Source: Citrus sinensis (lineage: Eukaryota; Streptophyta; Magnoliopsida; Sapindales; Rutaceae). Taken from it: 64,000 nucleotides of DNA. This document shows positions 48,398-58,549 of this stretch, one piece after another. Both the position numbers and the translations under genes were made by a program. Position 1 is the stretch's first letter, and each line of letters opens with the position of its first letter. The stretch spans positions 30,477,001 through 30,541,000 of the forward strand of contig NC_068563.1 in NCBI RefSeq assembly GCF_022201045.2. The letters are read 5' to 3'. Below the pieces are notes generated by a model. It worked only from the letters and a program-made list of their open reading frames with translations, searched no databases and was not told where the DNA came from.

Positions 48398-50122
48398 CTA
48401 CGCATTGATTGAAATGTCAGCCTTTCTGGGAGGATGCACAATATTTTTGTTTCCAGGGAAGGCATTGCGAGAGATGTCTACAAGGGCCTTGAAACTATAT
48501 GGTTCATGCATCGACAGCTCTGACAGAACTTTCCTGTTCAGTTGGATGTTCTCCTTCATCAGTCCATGCATAAAGTTACCATAGTTAACCTGAAACCAGA
48601 AAATGATATTAAACAAACAGAAATAATTGAGAGTCAGAATCCCATCCAGATTATATAAAAGAAGATCTAAATATATATGGTTACACCAGATAGAAGGCAA
48701 AATAGAAAAATCAACAGAATTTCAAGAAGGAGGCACCCATCGACTAACTTAATGAGATATAGGACATGACGGTCAGCGTTTCAGTTTCAACTTACATTAC
48801 TCCTAGAGCAGTAACCACTAAGCATACCGTTTCCTGCATGACTATCTAACTGTGTATGCTCTGAGGCTTTAAATTTTCAGTACTAATGCAGGAAGGAAAC
48901 ACTCATGAGTCATGACAAAGAACTGGAATCATAAATTTCTTTAGTGGTCAGTTTAAAAGCATTTGTGTCATATGAGGAATCCAGCTAACGTTACAAAGAA
49001 CGACTAATGCCCTCGACAATGAAGATATACAATTCATAAATAACGTAATGCCAATCAATGTCGACAACTCCATACCTATTGTTTAGGTTAGGTTAGTGGG
49101 GCCCCATGATTAGTGGGTAGGCCGTTTCACCCCCAACCAGGAAACTTTTTAGTTAGGCTTAGTGTAATCAAACCATCCTAGTCCTTCAGAGGATGAAGCT
49201 TTGAAAGTAAAAGAAATCAATATTTTGAGTATCCAGGGGTTGTTTGCCACCCACTAGTCTGGATTTCATAAGCTATGAACATCTTGCTTAACTTATCTAG
49301 CTGGCTAGGATGGTCAAGCTATGCAAGCAGATTCACAGCAAAACCCAAGCATCCATTGGATATGAGAGACCAGACAACAGCATACTAAACTAAGCATGAA
49401 AAATGGACCAAAGGCTACACGGAAGAAGAGTATATGATTTAGTAAATAAAGAAAACAACTAGTAGTTAGTGCTAAGCACAGTATTCTCGGAGAAGTAGCA
49501 GCCAAGTAATTCCCTCGCAAGTTGCAACCCACACGAGAAGAGTATTTCAGGCATTGATAAAAACATGAGTATTTCTTAGAATGAAACAAATGAATGGAAT
49601 TAGCAACCAACATATCCTATTTCAATGAAAGAATAAACTCTGATAAAAAGTTGTTTAATATTCCACTAGCAAGTACCAACCATCAACCATCAATAATATG
49701 ACCGGCTTTTCCAAGTTTTAACTAACTCTAAGCAGATGATTCAAAGCCGCAAGAATAGGATAAGAAGAGCGAGGATCTGAATAATTTTTTAGATAAAAAC
49801 AGGAAGAGAGAGAGAGAGAGAGAGAGAGAGCAAGCATGAGCACAGAGAGAGAAGTGGACAGAGAATGGTGAAGGAGGCAGCAGAGGCAGATGCAGAATGA
49901 ATCAAATAAAGAAATTAAAGAGAAGAGAAGACTAACGCCGTGTTGGCGAGTGCCGGCGTTGATGCGTTGAATCCAAAGGGAGCGCATGTCACGCTTCTTG
50001 TTGCGGCGGTCTCTGTAGGAATACTGCAATGCTTTCTCCACTCTCTCTCTTGCTATTCTTATGCAATTTTTCGCTCTTCCTCTGAACCCCTTTGCCAGCT
50101 TAAATATCTCCTTCTTGTTCAT
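48398..50122 (-). CDS. Organellar ribosomal protein bL20 (nuclear-encoded, probably mitochondrial)
   Basis: Two exons, 50122-49937 and 48589-48398, are separated by a 1347-bp GT-AG intron and encode 125 aa. The protein is a bacterial-type large-subunit protein L20: the basic N-terminus [20 protein letters not shown], the [19 protein letters not shown] core, and the C-terminal [20 protein letters not shown] and [14 protein letters not shown]. Length matches the family. Plastid L20 is encoded in the chloroplast in most plants, so a nuclear copy of this length is most likely the mitochondrial protein (inference; compare At1g16740, from memory). It is divergently arranged with the small gene at 50.9 kb. 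Confidence 0.93.
49804..49830. repeat. (GA)n microsatellite in the L20 intron
   Basis: About 13 GA units inside the L20 intron, near its 5' end on the minus strand. Confidence 0.85.
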
Positions 50123-50767
50123 CCTTTCTCTCTTTTCTTTAATCCTTAAACAATGATGAATTCGTTCCTTCGATTCTCACTCTTCTCTTCTCCTCTCTTC
50201 TCTTCCCCAGCGTTTCTGCTCTTCAAATTTCCTTTAAACCCTCACCTGATTTCATTTCGCTAACAATTCTCCCTTTATTTTCCTATATTTCCGCTTTCAC
50301 CCTTGGGCCAAGGCTAGCTGCAATACACGATCCCTTTGTTTGGGCTAAAGATCGAGCCCAACAGGTAACCAGTCCCCAACTCATTGGGGATGTAAACATG
50401 ATATATACAAACTGTATGTTATTATTATTCTATTTTACGGAGAATTCCAAGACCAAGTGTGAGAAAACTAGATAGGAAAATCACATGCGTCCCACGGCCA
50501 CACAGACACATCAGATACATCTAACACGTGTCCGTTTGCCAGAGAAATTAAGCTAGGCAAAATACACACAAACTTATCTATCATCTCTCGTCGACTTGGT
50601 GAGTCTTAGATGGAATACATATTCTTGGACACAGATTACAGAGACAGAAATACAGTCACACCACTAAATCAAGACAACAGCCCACAAATTATCTACATCA
50701 AACGAAACGAAATTTCGTATTGATTATTAGCCCCATATTCATATTATGTATATATAATTAATTATAT
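50123..50767. promoter_or_regulatory. Bidirectional intergenic promoter region
   Basis: This 645-bp gap separates the divergent L20 gene and the small plus-strand gene. It must hold both leaders and promoters. A CT-rich stretch (50160-50290) lies on the L20 side. ACACGTG (50525-50531) is a G-box/ABRE-like core that could serve the plus-strand gene. Confidence 0.45.
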
Positions 50768-50932
50768 ATGAGTGTGAAAGTGAATCAAATGAGCACCACT
50801 GCAAACAACAAAGATATCGATGATGATATTGCCAAAATGAGAGTAGAACAAGGTGAGCTATACTCTCCTGAGCATGCAATCAAGGTAACAACCACAAATA
50901 ATAAACAACAACAAGTAGAAGGCCAAGAATAG
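50768..50932 (+). other. In-frame upstream ORF directly before the small gene
   Basis: An ATG-initiated frame of 54 codons (MSVKVNQMSTTANN..., containing KMRVEQGELYSPEHAIK) ends at TAG 50930-50932. Next come AAG and then the ATG at 50936, all in one frame. It may be a translated leader ORF, or the N-terminal half of a protein cut by a nonsense change. Confidence 0.6.
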
Positions 50933-50935
50933 AAG

Positions 50936-51698
50936 ATGGCCGTGGTGGTGATGATAAGGAGAAACTTGGGAAGCATTAAGGAGAAAGTTTTGGGGAAGCT
51001 GGCCTCTGCTTCTGTTCCAGCTGATGCTTTGGAGAATTCAAGACATTTCATTGAGAGTGTAATAAGAGATGTTACTGTTGCCGCTCATGGCCTCACCAGA
51101 GATGCCTTGCTTCGCATCAAGACTCATCTCGCTGACTTGCTCCCTTCCCTCTCCCCAAATATCACCAGAAAGGTACGTCTATGTCTCTACCTTCGATACA
51201 TTTGGTATATGGTTTTGATAATGAATGATACCCATTCTTTAATTAATTATTTTATGAGTTTCATCTCAATTTATTTGATTTTATACACACACACATATAC
51301 ATACATTCATACATATATAAATAATATGTACGTACTTTTTTTTTTAAAGGACGTAGTAATAAGTTATATGGTTTAAATAGTTTAATAGGTTATTGCACTG
51401 ACTTTATTAAGCTATAGGAGTTAAGAACATCTTTTTAGGGAAAAAAAAAAATAATAAAGACTGAAAAGGACCATATATATTCTCAGTTAATTTAGTTTAC
51501 TTACGTACTCACATATATAAGCAGATAGTAGATGATGCTGAAAAAGAGACTAGTATTGGAACTTCCGATGGTGAAAAAGAGGAAGAGATTCATCATCGAC
51601 AAAATAAGCAAGGTGGCGGCGTGAGCGTAGGCGCCCCATTTAGGTCACCTACATCCTCTCCGTTTAGTTCACTAATCAAACCACTATCGCGGCTTTGA
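50936..51698 (+). CDS. Small unknown plant protein, amphipathic helical
   Basis: Two exons, 50936-51172 and 51525-51698, encode 136 aa. The junction reads NITRK|IVDDAEKE, and donor GTACGT and acceptor AAGCAG are good. The ATG sits in a strong plant context (GAAGATGGCC). I do not recognise a domain. The first exon is predicted helical and amphipathic (RRNLGSIKEKVLGKLASASV, then RDVTVAAHGLTRDALLRIKT). The second is acidic, then low-complexity (GGGVSVGAPF...SPTSSPFSS). It lies between L20 and HCF173, the place of At1g16730 (UP6, unknown protein) in Arabidopsis as I remember it. A LEA-like or membrane-associating role is speculation. Confidence 0.72.
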
Positions 51699-51984
51699 AT
51701 CTGTATGCAAAAATACTCTTTGCTTTTCTTCATTTCCAGTCCTGTCTTGTTTATTGAATAAACAAACTTGAATGGGTATACACATACTTTGTATTTAGTC
51801 AACCACGACAACAGCAATAATATTAATGGACAGATTGATACATTATGCAAAAGAAACATAGCAGCCATACCTGCTGCTGCTGAGGGTTCTTGTCCGGGAG
51901 AAAGGTGTAGAATCTGACTGAAAGATCAGCGCATGGTAAGTTATCATTGAGAAACAAAATTAAGGGCCTTCCAAATGAAAGGGA

Positions 51985-52240
51985 CCGTTGGTCAGTAATT
52001 GCAGTTTCATCATTTTAGTTTGTTTAGAAACTGCAGCTGATCCGGTACATGCATGTTTGGAACTTAATTATTGTATATGTGATGTGTGAGCTGTATATGT
52101 AAATTCATTTCATAAAAATTTAACTACACCTGTCTTGTTTTCTTTCGTAGAAGCTGAAATAAGAGCAGCAGTGCTCAACATGCGAAAGAATTTCTTTCTT
52201 GGGGCCCAGAAACTGTTCTATGTTACATAAGTCCGCCATT
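51985..52240. repeat. Outer diverged direct repeat, copy A
   Basis: Similar to 55430-55680 in the same orientation: shared GTTTCATCATTTT, then CAACATGC.AAAGAATTTCTTTCTTG and AAACTGTT, with many substitutions and small indels. It lies in the 3' flank of the small plus-strand gene. Confidence 0.75.
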
Positions 52241-52589
52241 TAATTTTGAAACCATTCTTTTAAGCCTTAATTATAGCTTCGTTGATGACTTCTGAAGCTA
52301 CAGTGTAAGCAAAAATATTTTGCAGATTTAAAAACGGTTGCTTTACAGTTTATAGTACAGAAGATGAGGAGAAGTAAGATGTAAGATTGACCTTCTATAT
52401 ATCGAGATCTTCTACATGACAAAGTACATATCCAACAATGTTACTGTCATATGGTCTTTCTTTGGCTGCCATACGAGAATCCATAGTTTTATCATGTAGA
52501 TATTCCAACGTTATCTTTCAGGATTAATTAGTCATATGTTTTGTTGACGTCAAAATGTGGTTGAGTCGGTTAATGGCTAAATATCAGAC

Positions 52590-53890
52590 TTCTTTTATTT
52601 CTTGGAAAGCTGCTTCCTAATTTCCAAGAACATTCTGCGACTACGAGTAGATAAATTCTGAACAGATAATTCGCGAGCTGATGATCTACGAATATCTGAA
52701 GCTATAAAGGATAGTGAGATGCGTCGAAAGTTTTTTCCATGCTAACTCTTCGATGCTCAAGTGGGCTTATTAGAAAAAATAAGTTTTTTTTTTTAAAAAA
52801 AAAAAAAATCTTAGTGTTGATGCTGAAATCTGGGCGAGCTGATGATGGTGATCAAATTACTTTGTCAACGCTAGAATTTGTTCTGATGGGACAGCGGCAC
52901 TTGTTGCTTTAACGAGATTTTTGAATTATACTAGCACTTCTTTTATTCTGCAACAAGAGAAAAATGTTCGGGACACTATATTATTTTTTGGCGAAAACCC
53001 TCCAACATTCAAGTCAACAATCAAGTTTTCTTTCGTAAGGAAAATAACCATGTCACTCACTTTCGTGATATCGAGTGTTGTATTGTTTTACCAAAACTCT
53101 TTTTCTTTCTTAGTTGGAAAAATCAAAGAAAAAATTCCCCTTTTCTAGATCTCCTTTAGATCTTATAGGCACATGTGCATGTCGAGCGTTACTGTCCGTT
53201 ACCAAATTGAATGTGTCACCTGAATTTAAGAATTAATGTGTCCGTTTGCGTAGTTATTGAGCTGCCATTATAAAGCCTAATTGTGTTTAAAACCTAGACG
53301 TTACAGATAGACTTTTGAGCAAGGCTCTTTGGTCTAGATTACAAATTAGAACCATGTGACTTGATTTTGGTCTCCTCGCAGTACGCTGGTCGCACTTACG
53401 TGTGCGACCAGGTAACCTTCTCCTTGATCTGAGTGACTTTCTTCCTATTCCCCAAACACTTAGTTTAAATTGTGACAAGAAAACAAATAACGTTCCCTCC
53501 TTAGAGTTGAACTCATCTTTTTACGCTGAAGCTTTTATAGAGATTGAAGTCTTATTTGTTATAAAGTTTGATTTTTAAATCTCTTAAATCTGATGGTTAG
53601 GATTTGGTGATGTGGCCCGTAACTTAGGGCCAAATAAGCAGTTGTTTTGATTAGGTTTTACATTTTGGTGATTTCGTCAAGTATCTCCTCCAAACCTAAC
53701 TGCTCAAGATTCGGTCTACATGTTTGATGTCATTAGAATTACTTCTTGGACATGATGATTTACTCGAAGTCACCAAATGATCTCCAAACACCTCCACACA
53801 ACACCTATACCTTCTTGTAGCTTATCTGCTCTTGGTTTCTTTTATTTTGAGAAGAGAATGATAATGTTTGAAAATATCTCATCGTCGTTT
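52590..53890. repeat. Inner diverged direct repeat, copy B
   Basis: Shares a series of blocks with 54300-55150 in the same order: CCAAGAACAT, TAAATTGTGACA, GAGATTGAAGTCTTA, GTCAAGTATCTCCT and ACACCTCCACACAA. It may be an old LTR or an old tandem duplication. A 20-nt palindromic block (CTGGTCGCAC...GTGCGACCAG) is at about 53386-53411. No gene is seen in 51700-55695 apart from remnants. Confidence 0.7.
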
Positions 53891-54299
53891 CCTCTTTGAA
53901 AAATAAAAAGATGTTTATTGACAGAGGAGTGATTTGAGAGTTTAACTAATCAAGACTAGAAACTATCTCGAGCTGACTCTCATAAGTTGGCTCGTGGAAT
54001 TAATCTCGTCATGAGCAAGAAAGTTTAGCAAGTTTCAAGTTTTATACCTCATCGCTGGCCAGAGTTCTTCGAGCTTCACTCCCAACAATTTGATTTGCTC
54101 AGTCTGTTTGAAACTTATCAGAGGTAGTTGAAATTTCGTTTGCATTTAGTCACTTCTGCTTCAGCTAGAACCAAATTGGTAGAGACTGATATGACTTTCT
54201 GTGCCACTCCCTACAAACTGCACTAAGAGTCGACTCCGAAATTTGGTGGAGTTTGATTGACGGTTAGATACCAAATCTTTAGGCCAGTGTTAGATTTAT

Positions 54300-55150
54300 T
54301 TGTTGGGGAAGCAGCTTGCTAATCTCCAAGAACATATTGCAACTACCAACAAATAAGTCCATGAGTAGATGATCAAGAGCATTTGAAGGCAAAAAAGATA
54401 GGTACCGAGAGTTTTTTAGGCGTTATATAACTTCCGACGTTCAAGTCAGTATATAAATTTACAGAAAAATAAAATAGAAATTTCTATTTTTTTTATGAAG
54501 AAAAATTTTCAGGTTAAATTGTGACAGAAAAATAAAATTTATTATTTCCTCTATGGAGTTTAACACCCCTGGAGCTTTTTATAGAGGTTGAAGTCTTACC
54601 CTTTTAAAGCCTTCTTTGTAAATCCCTTAAATATTTTTTTTTTTTGGTCTGAACCACAAGGTGGTCTTGAGTGGGCTCCAACTGTGGGAGACACCTTTAA
54701 GCCCGTACCACAACCCAGACTAATCTTTGCTCGCACCGGGTCGGCCCGTAAGGGGTAAAGTGCTGGCCAAAGTGGTGACTCCATACGAGAGCGGAGCTTG
54801 AACCCCTGACCTCTCTTAAGGAGTGAGAGTGCCAAACTACTCTCAGCAACCAACTTTAGTTTAAATCCCTTAAATCTTGATAGTTAGAATTTAGTGATAT
54901 GGCTCAAGTAATGGTTGTTTTTGCTTCCTAATGACTTGTCAAGTATCTCCTTGAAATCTGCTCGAGGTAATTGGAATTACTTCGTGATCAAGGTCATATG
55001 CTGGAGGTCATCAGAACTAACTCTTGGTTGAGGTGAGCTACTTGAGGTTAGAATTCAAAACACCTCCACACAATCTCACCTCCTCGTTGTTTATTTGTTT
55101 TTTGTATTATACTTTTACTTTGAGGAGAGCACGCATGAGGATAGCAGTTT
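54300..55150. repeat. Inner diverged direct repeat, copy B'
   Basis: Counterpart of 52590-53890. It is interrupted by the SINE at 54633-54862, so the SINE inserted after the duplication. Confidence 0.7.
54633..54862 (-). mobile_element. tRNA-derived SINE (about 230 bp) with 13-bp TSD
   Basis: A perfect duplication AAATCCCTTAAAT lies at 54620-54632 and 54863-54875. On the minus strand the body starts near GTTGGTTGCTGAGAGTAG (A-box-like), has the B-box-like GGGTTCAAGCTCC and ends in a poly-A tail (T run at 54635-54645 on the plus strand). Frames within it are shadows. Confidence 0.9.
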
Positions 55151-55219
55151 TACATTCAATTGTCATTTCACAGCCAGCATAGCGAAAAGGATCCTGAGGG
55201 AGGCATGCATGTCTGACCA

Positions 55220-55360
55220 CTAGGGAGAATCCTTAGTGAAGTCAATCGCCTCTTTTAGTGTAAAGCCTTTGACAACAAACCTGACTTTATATCTTCTCAG
55301 TTTCGATACTTGAATCTCCTCCTCGATCCTGGAAATCCATTTGCAGCTAACTGTCAAGAA
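55220..55360 (-). pseudogene. Copia reverse-transcriptase remnant
   Basis: On the minus strand the frame contains CKWISRIEEEI, then RRYKVRFVVKGFTLKEAIDF, matching the copia RT block that normally reads CKWIFK...YKARLVARGFTQ.EGIDF. Only this block survives. Confidence 0.8.
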
Positions 55361-55429
55361 GTACATTTTGACTGCTTTGAACTCATGTGACTTTAAAGCT
55401 GGTCTCAAAATGGCGCTTGCCTCTGTCGT

Positions 55430-55680
55430 TTAAAGCTTATGAGTTTTAGTAACTGCACGCATGTGGTTTCATCATTTTGGTTTGCTTAGAAAATGCAACT
55501 GATCGGATACATGTTTGTAAATTTTCACCATATTAATCCTATGAGCTGTAAAATCTATATTTCACATAAACTAGATTTATTTTCTTAGAAACTGAAAGAA
55601 CATTTATCAACGTTCAACATGCCAAAGAATTTCTTTCTTGAAAACAAAAACTGTTTTAAGTTGCATATATAAAAATCATA
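55430..55680. repeat. Outer diverged direct repeat, copy A'
   Basis: Counterpart of 51985-52240. It ends just before the stop codon of the minus-strand gene at 55696, so it forms that gene's 3' flank. Confidence 0.75.
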
Positions 55681-55695
55681 AACAGTACTTCATAT

Positions 55696-57119
55696 TCAAG
55701 GTCCGTCATCTCCATCTCCAATCAGATTACATATGTCTGAACACTCCACCAAACTGCACAGGACAGGAGGAAATGCCATTAATAAATTACAAAAATATAT
55801 ACAGTATTCTTTGACGGGAAAGTATAAATCCTTACTTTATTAACAACCTTTATTTTGCAAAGCTCTTAAGCACAATTGGTATTCGACCGCTTACTGTTTT
55901 TTTGTTAAAAAATATTTGTCAGTAAACAAGAAACCTGAGTTCCATTTCATCTGATCCCAGATTTGCATTAATACTCTTTGCGCTTTGGGAAAACATTGTT
56001 TCTTGCTCTCAACATCAAAAAAAGGAATGCTTAGCCAAAGGTCTTCTTAATTTGATATCAAGTCCTTTCTCACGACTCATGATGCAATGGAAATAGACTC
56101 ATTGTTGAATGAAACATCATTACAAAAGCTAAAAACCAGTAATTAGATGTCCAAGAAATATGTAAGGGTATCGTTAAATTTTAAGAAATAATTAGTTATG
56201 CAGAACAACTTCATGCTTTTGAGTACGAGCAGTAGTAGTTAAAGGTTAAGAAGAAAACATTTACCAGTATCGACGGCTTCGAAACCCTTCCTTGAAAACC
56301 ACTATTGGTCTGTAAAAGTGCAAAAGCATCAATATATATATAAAAGATGTCAAGGTCAGCCTACAAATTCAGGTGAAGGGCTTAATTTTCAAATAAGTAT
56401 GACTTTCAGACTATTAATTCTACATATTACTTCGGCTAGCATTTCTTCCAGATTATACAAAGCAAGATTTCCAGTTGACTGGAATCATAAACCAAATAGA
56501 TTATTGCTTGTTGCTTTGCTTCATTTTGCACATTGTACTAAAGCAGCTTTAGTTTGATCTTGTACGAGTAAGTGATCAAAATTATAATCTTACTGCAACT
56601 TGAGGTATAACTTTAACATCAATTAACACAAAAATAAACTTTGCTAAACAAATGAAAAGGTGGAAAAGATCATGGACTAAGGAGCTACCTATCCAGAATT
56701 GAATTAGATTATCTTTTATATTACCTACGGACATTCAGAGGGCCTTCGCCGGGGGATCCATCGCCTCCTCGTATGCAAGTTGTGACACATTTGATAGTGC
56801 ATGACTCGGCTTTCCTAGACTTGGGTCGTTGGATTCTAGGCTTTCTGCAATCGTTTCCCGAAGCACAATCACCGGAAAGCTCCTGAGGAATGTTTGAAAG
56901 TGTCTCCGCTTGATCCTGTGGGGTCCCAATGCCGTCTGAGGCTGCAGCGGCTATAACTACAGCAGCTGCAAATAAGCCAGAGGCTGAAGCTGCTATACTG
57001 CAGCAACAGTTCCGACTTGTTTTCTTGATGAGAGTTTTGTGGTTCTTCCCGCTGTTAAGATACGCAAAGTTAATTGAGATTCTGTTTAAAAGAGCTGGAG
57101 TTGCGACATAAATGGGCAT
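55696..57119 (-). CDS. Small Cys-rich protein, probably plastid-targeted, function unknown
   Basis: Three exons, 57119-56725, 56309-56265 and 55753-55696, encode 165 aa, with phases joining exactly. The N-terminal 45 residues are basic and Ser/Asn-rich, then comes an Ala-rich hydrophobic stretch (SGLFAAAVVIAAAAS), consistent with a plastid transit and possibly a lumen or membrane signal. The conserved-looking C-terminus has CTIKCVTTCIRGGDGSPGEG, then PLNVRRPIVVFKEGFRSRRY and CLVECSDICNLIGDGDDGP, with six cysteines in CxxxCxxxC and CxxxCxxxC pairs. I recall this C-terminal pattern from uncharacterised green-plant proteins but cannot name the family. The middle exon is only 45 bp. It is adjacent to HCF173, also plastid-related. 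Confidence 0.82.
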
Positions 57120-58549
57120 TATGTTGATGGTAGTGTCTCAAGGATGAGTTTTTTTAATTTGTGCTTTCATTTTCAACAAAACTGACGAGGAGTTAAAGAG
57201 GCCAGACGCCAAGGATATATTATCTTATCTCTTGATGCCGTGGTCCTACTTCTACCGAGTTTTTAATCATGAGCTTTGTGTATCCTGTGTTTCTTGGAAA
57301 GCTGGCTGATCCAAATGTGTTAAAATCTCGTCCGTGCAGGCGCATTGTCAAGATTATGCAGAAAACAACGTAACAAACGAGCTGTTCGCGAATCGCGATC
57401 CATCAACATAACATTTTCAAAATTATTATTATTATTATTTTATAGATTAACATTTTCATTAGATTGAATGGACCTTTTATTCAAATTCAATCTTAGCCGG
57501 TAACCACACTCTGACATGAGATCAACCTATATAAATCAATCCAATACAATCAATTAATTTTTAATTTTTATTTATTTTTTAAAAGATCACATGTCACTCT
57601 CATATTTAACTGGAAATTTTCTTTTAGCATAATATTTGGAGAATTGAAGTGTATATATGATAATAAAATTCATTAATCATAAAATATTGAAGTAGTTAAT
57701 ATATATATTTTTCAATTGTTATTAATTAATGCCCGGAAAAGCAATTTATAACTTCCAAATTTTTATTTTAATCACACTGATTGGGTCAAAACAGATCAGT
57801 TTGTATCCGATTTTACATTAATTTAGATTTATTAGATTTCAACAAGTGATTAGATCCAGTTAGATGCAAAATATAAAATCCAATAAATAAAAATTGAACT
57901 TAAATTGGACAAAAATCACTGAACTTGAACCATTAAACACCCCTGATCATAATCTCTTCATCAGCCAATAAATTCATAACAGCATCCCATCAAATAAACT
58001 GCAATTTATGCATTCGGGTTCACTTCCTCAAGTAACATTGCATGCCATCACCTGGTGAGATCCTCTAGTTTTTCTGTTAGGTTTATTTCAAATTTGGTTA
58101 ATCCCCAAGTTACAACCAGCCAAAATTCACCGACTTACCCACCTAACCGGTTCGTGCTTCCCAGTGTTTTGATACTCATTGGAGAAGATCACACGGCTAC
58201 GACCACCCGCTTCGTTACCCCTCAAATTTTTGTGCCATCTCATGGTTAAACTCAATACATAACATGTTCTTGCATGGAAGGCAAGTTTGCGAGTAAGACA
58301 GTGCTCTTTTTTCCATACCCTTTGACCCTTTGACAAAATGAATTAGTTACACTAAAATAATAATAATTAAAAGTAAAAAAAAAAATAAAAATTTAACAAT
58401 GTTCTATGAGAGGTCTGCTATATATATCACAAACAAAAGAACCCACTCAGCCGGAAGAAGACACATTCTGTTGATAACTTTACATGGTATTGTATACCTC
58501 CAGTTAAGGGGAAAACTGCACATAATGGTTAACTAGTCTCAGAAGGTGG
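57120..58549. other. Intergenic DNA, no gene seen
   Basis: AT-rich, with a (TTA)n run at about 57423-57440. It includes the promoter of the Cys-rich gene (57120-57400) and the 3' UTR of HCF173 at the right end. Confidence 0.5.

Noticed and set aside
50852..50932. Short intron between the upstream ORF and the 50936 gene
   Set aside because: A good GTGAGC donor exists, but the acceptor is poor and splicing shifts the frame to an early stop.
56318..56557. 79-aa plus-strand frame
   Set aside because: Lies over an intron of the minus-strand Cys-rich gene and matches nothing recognisable.
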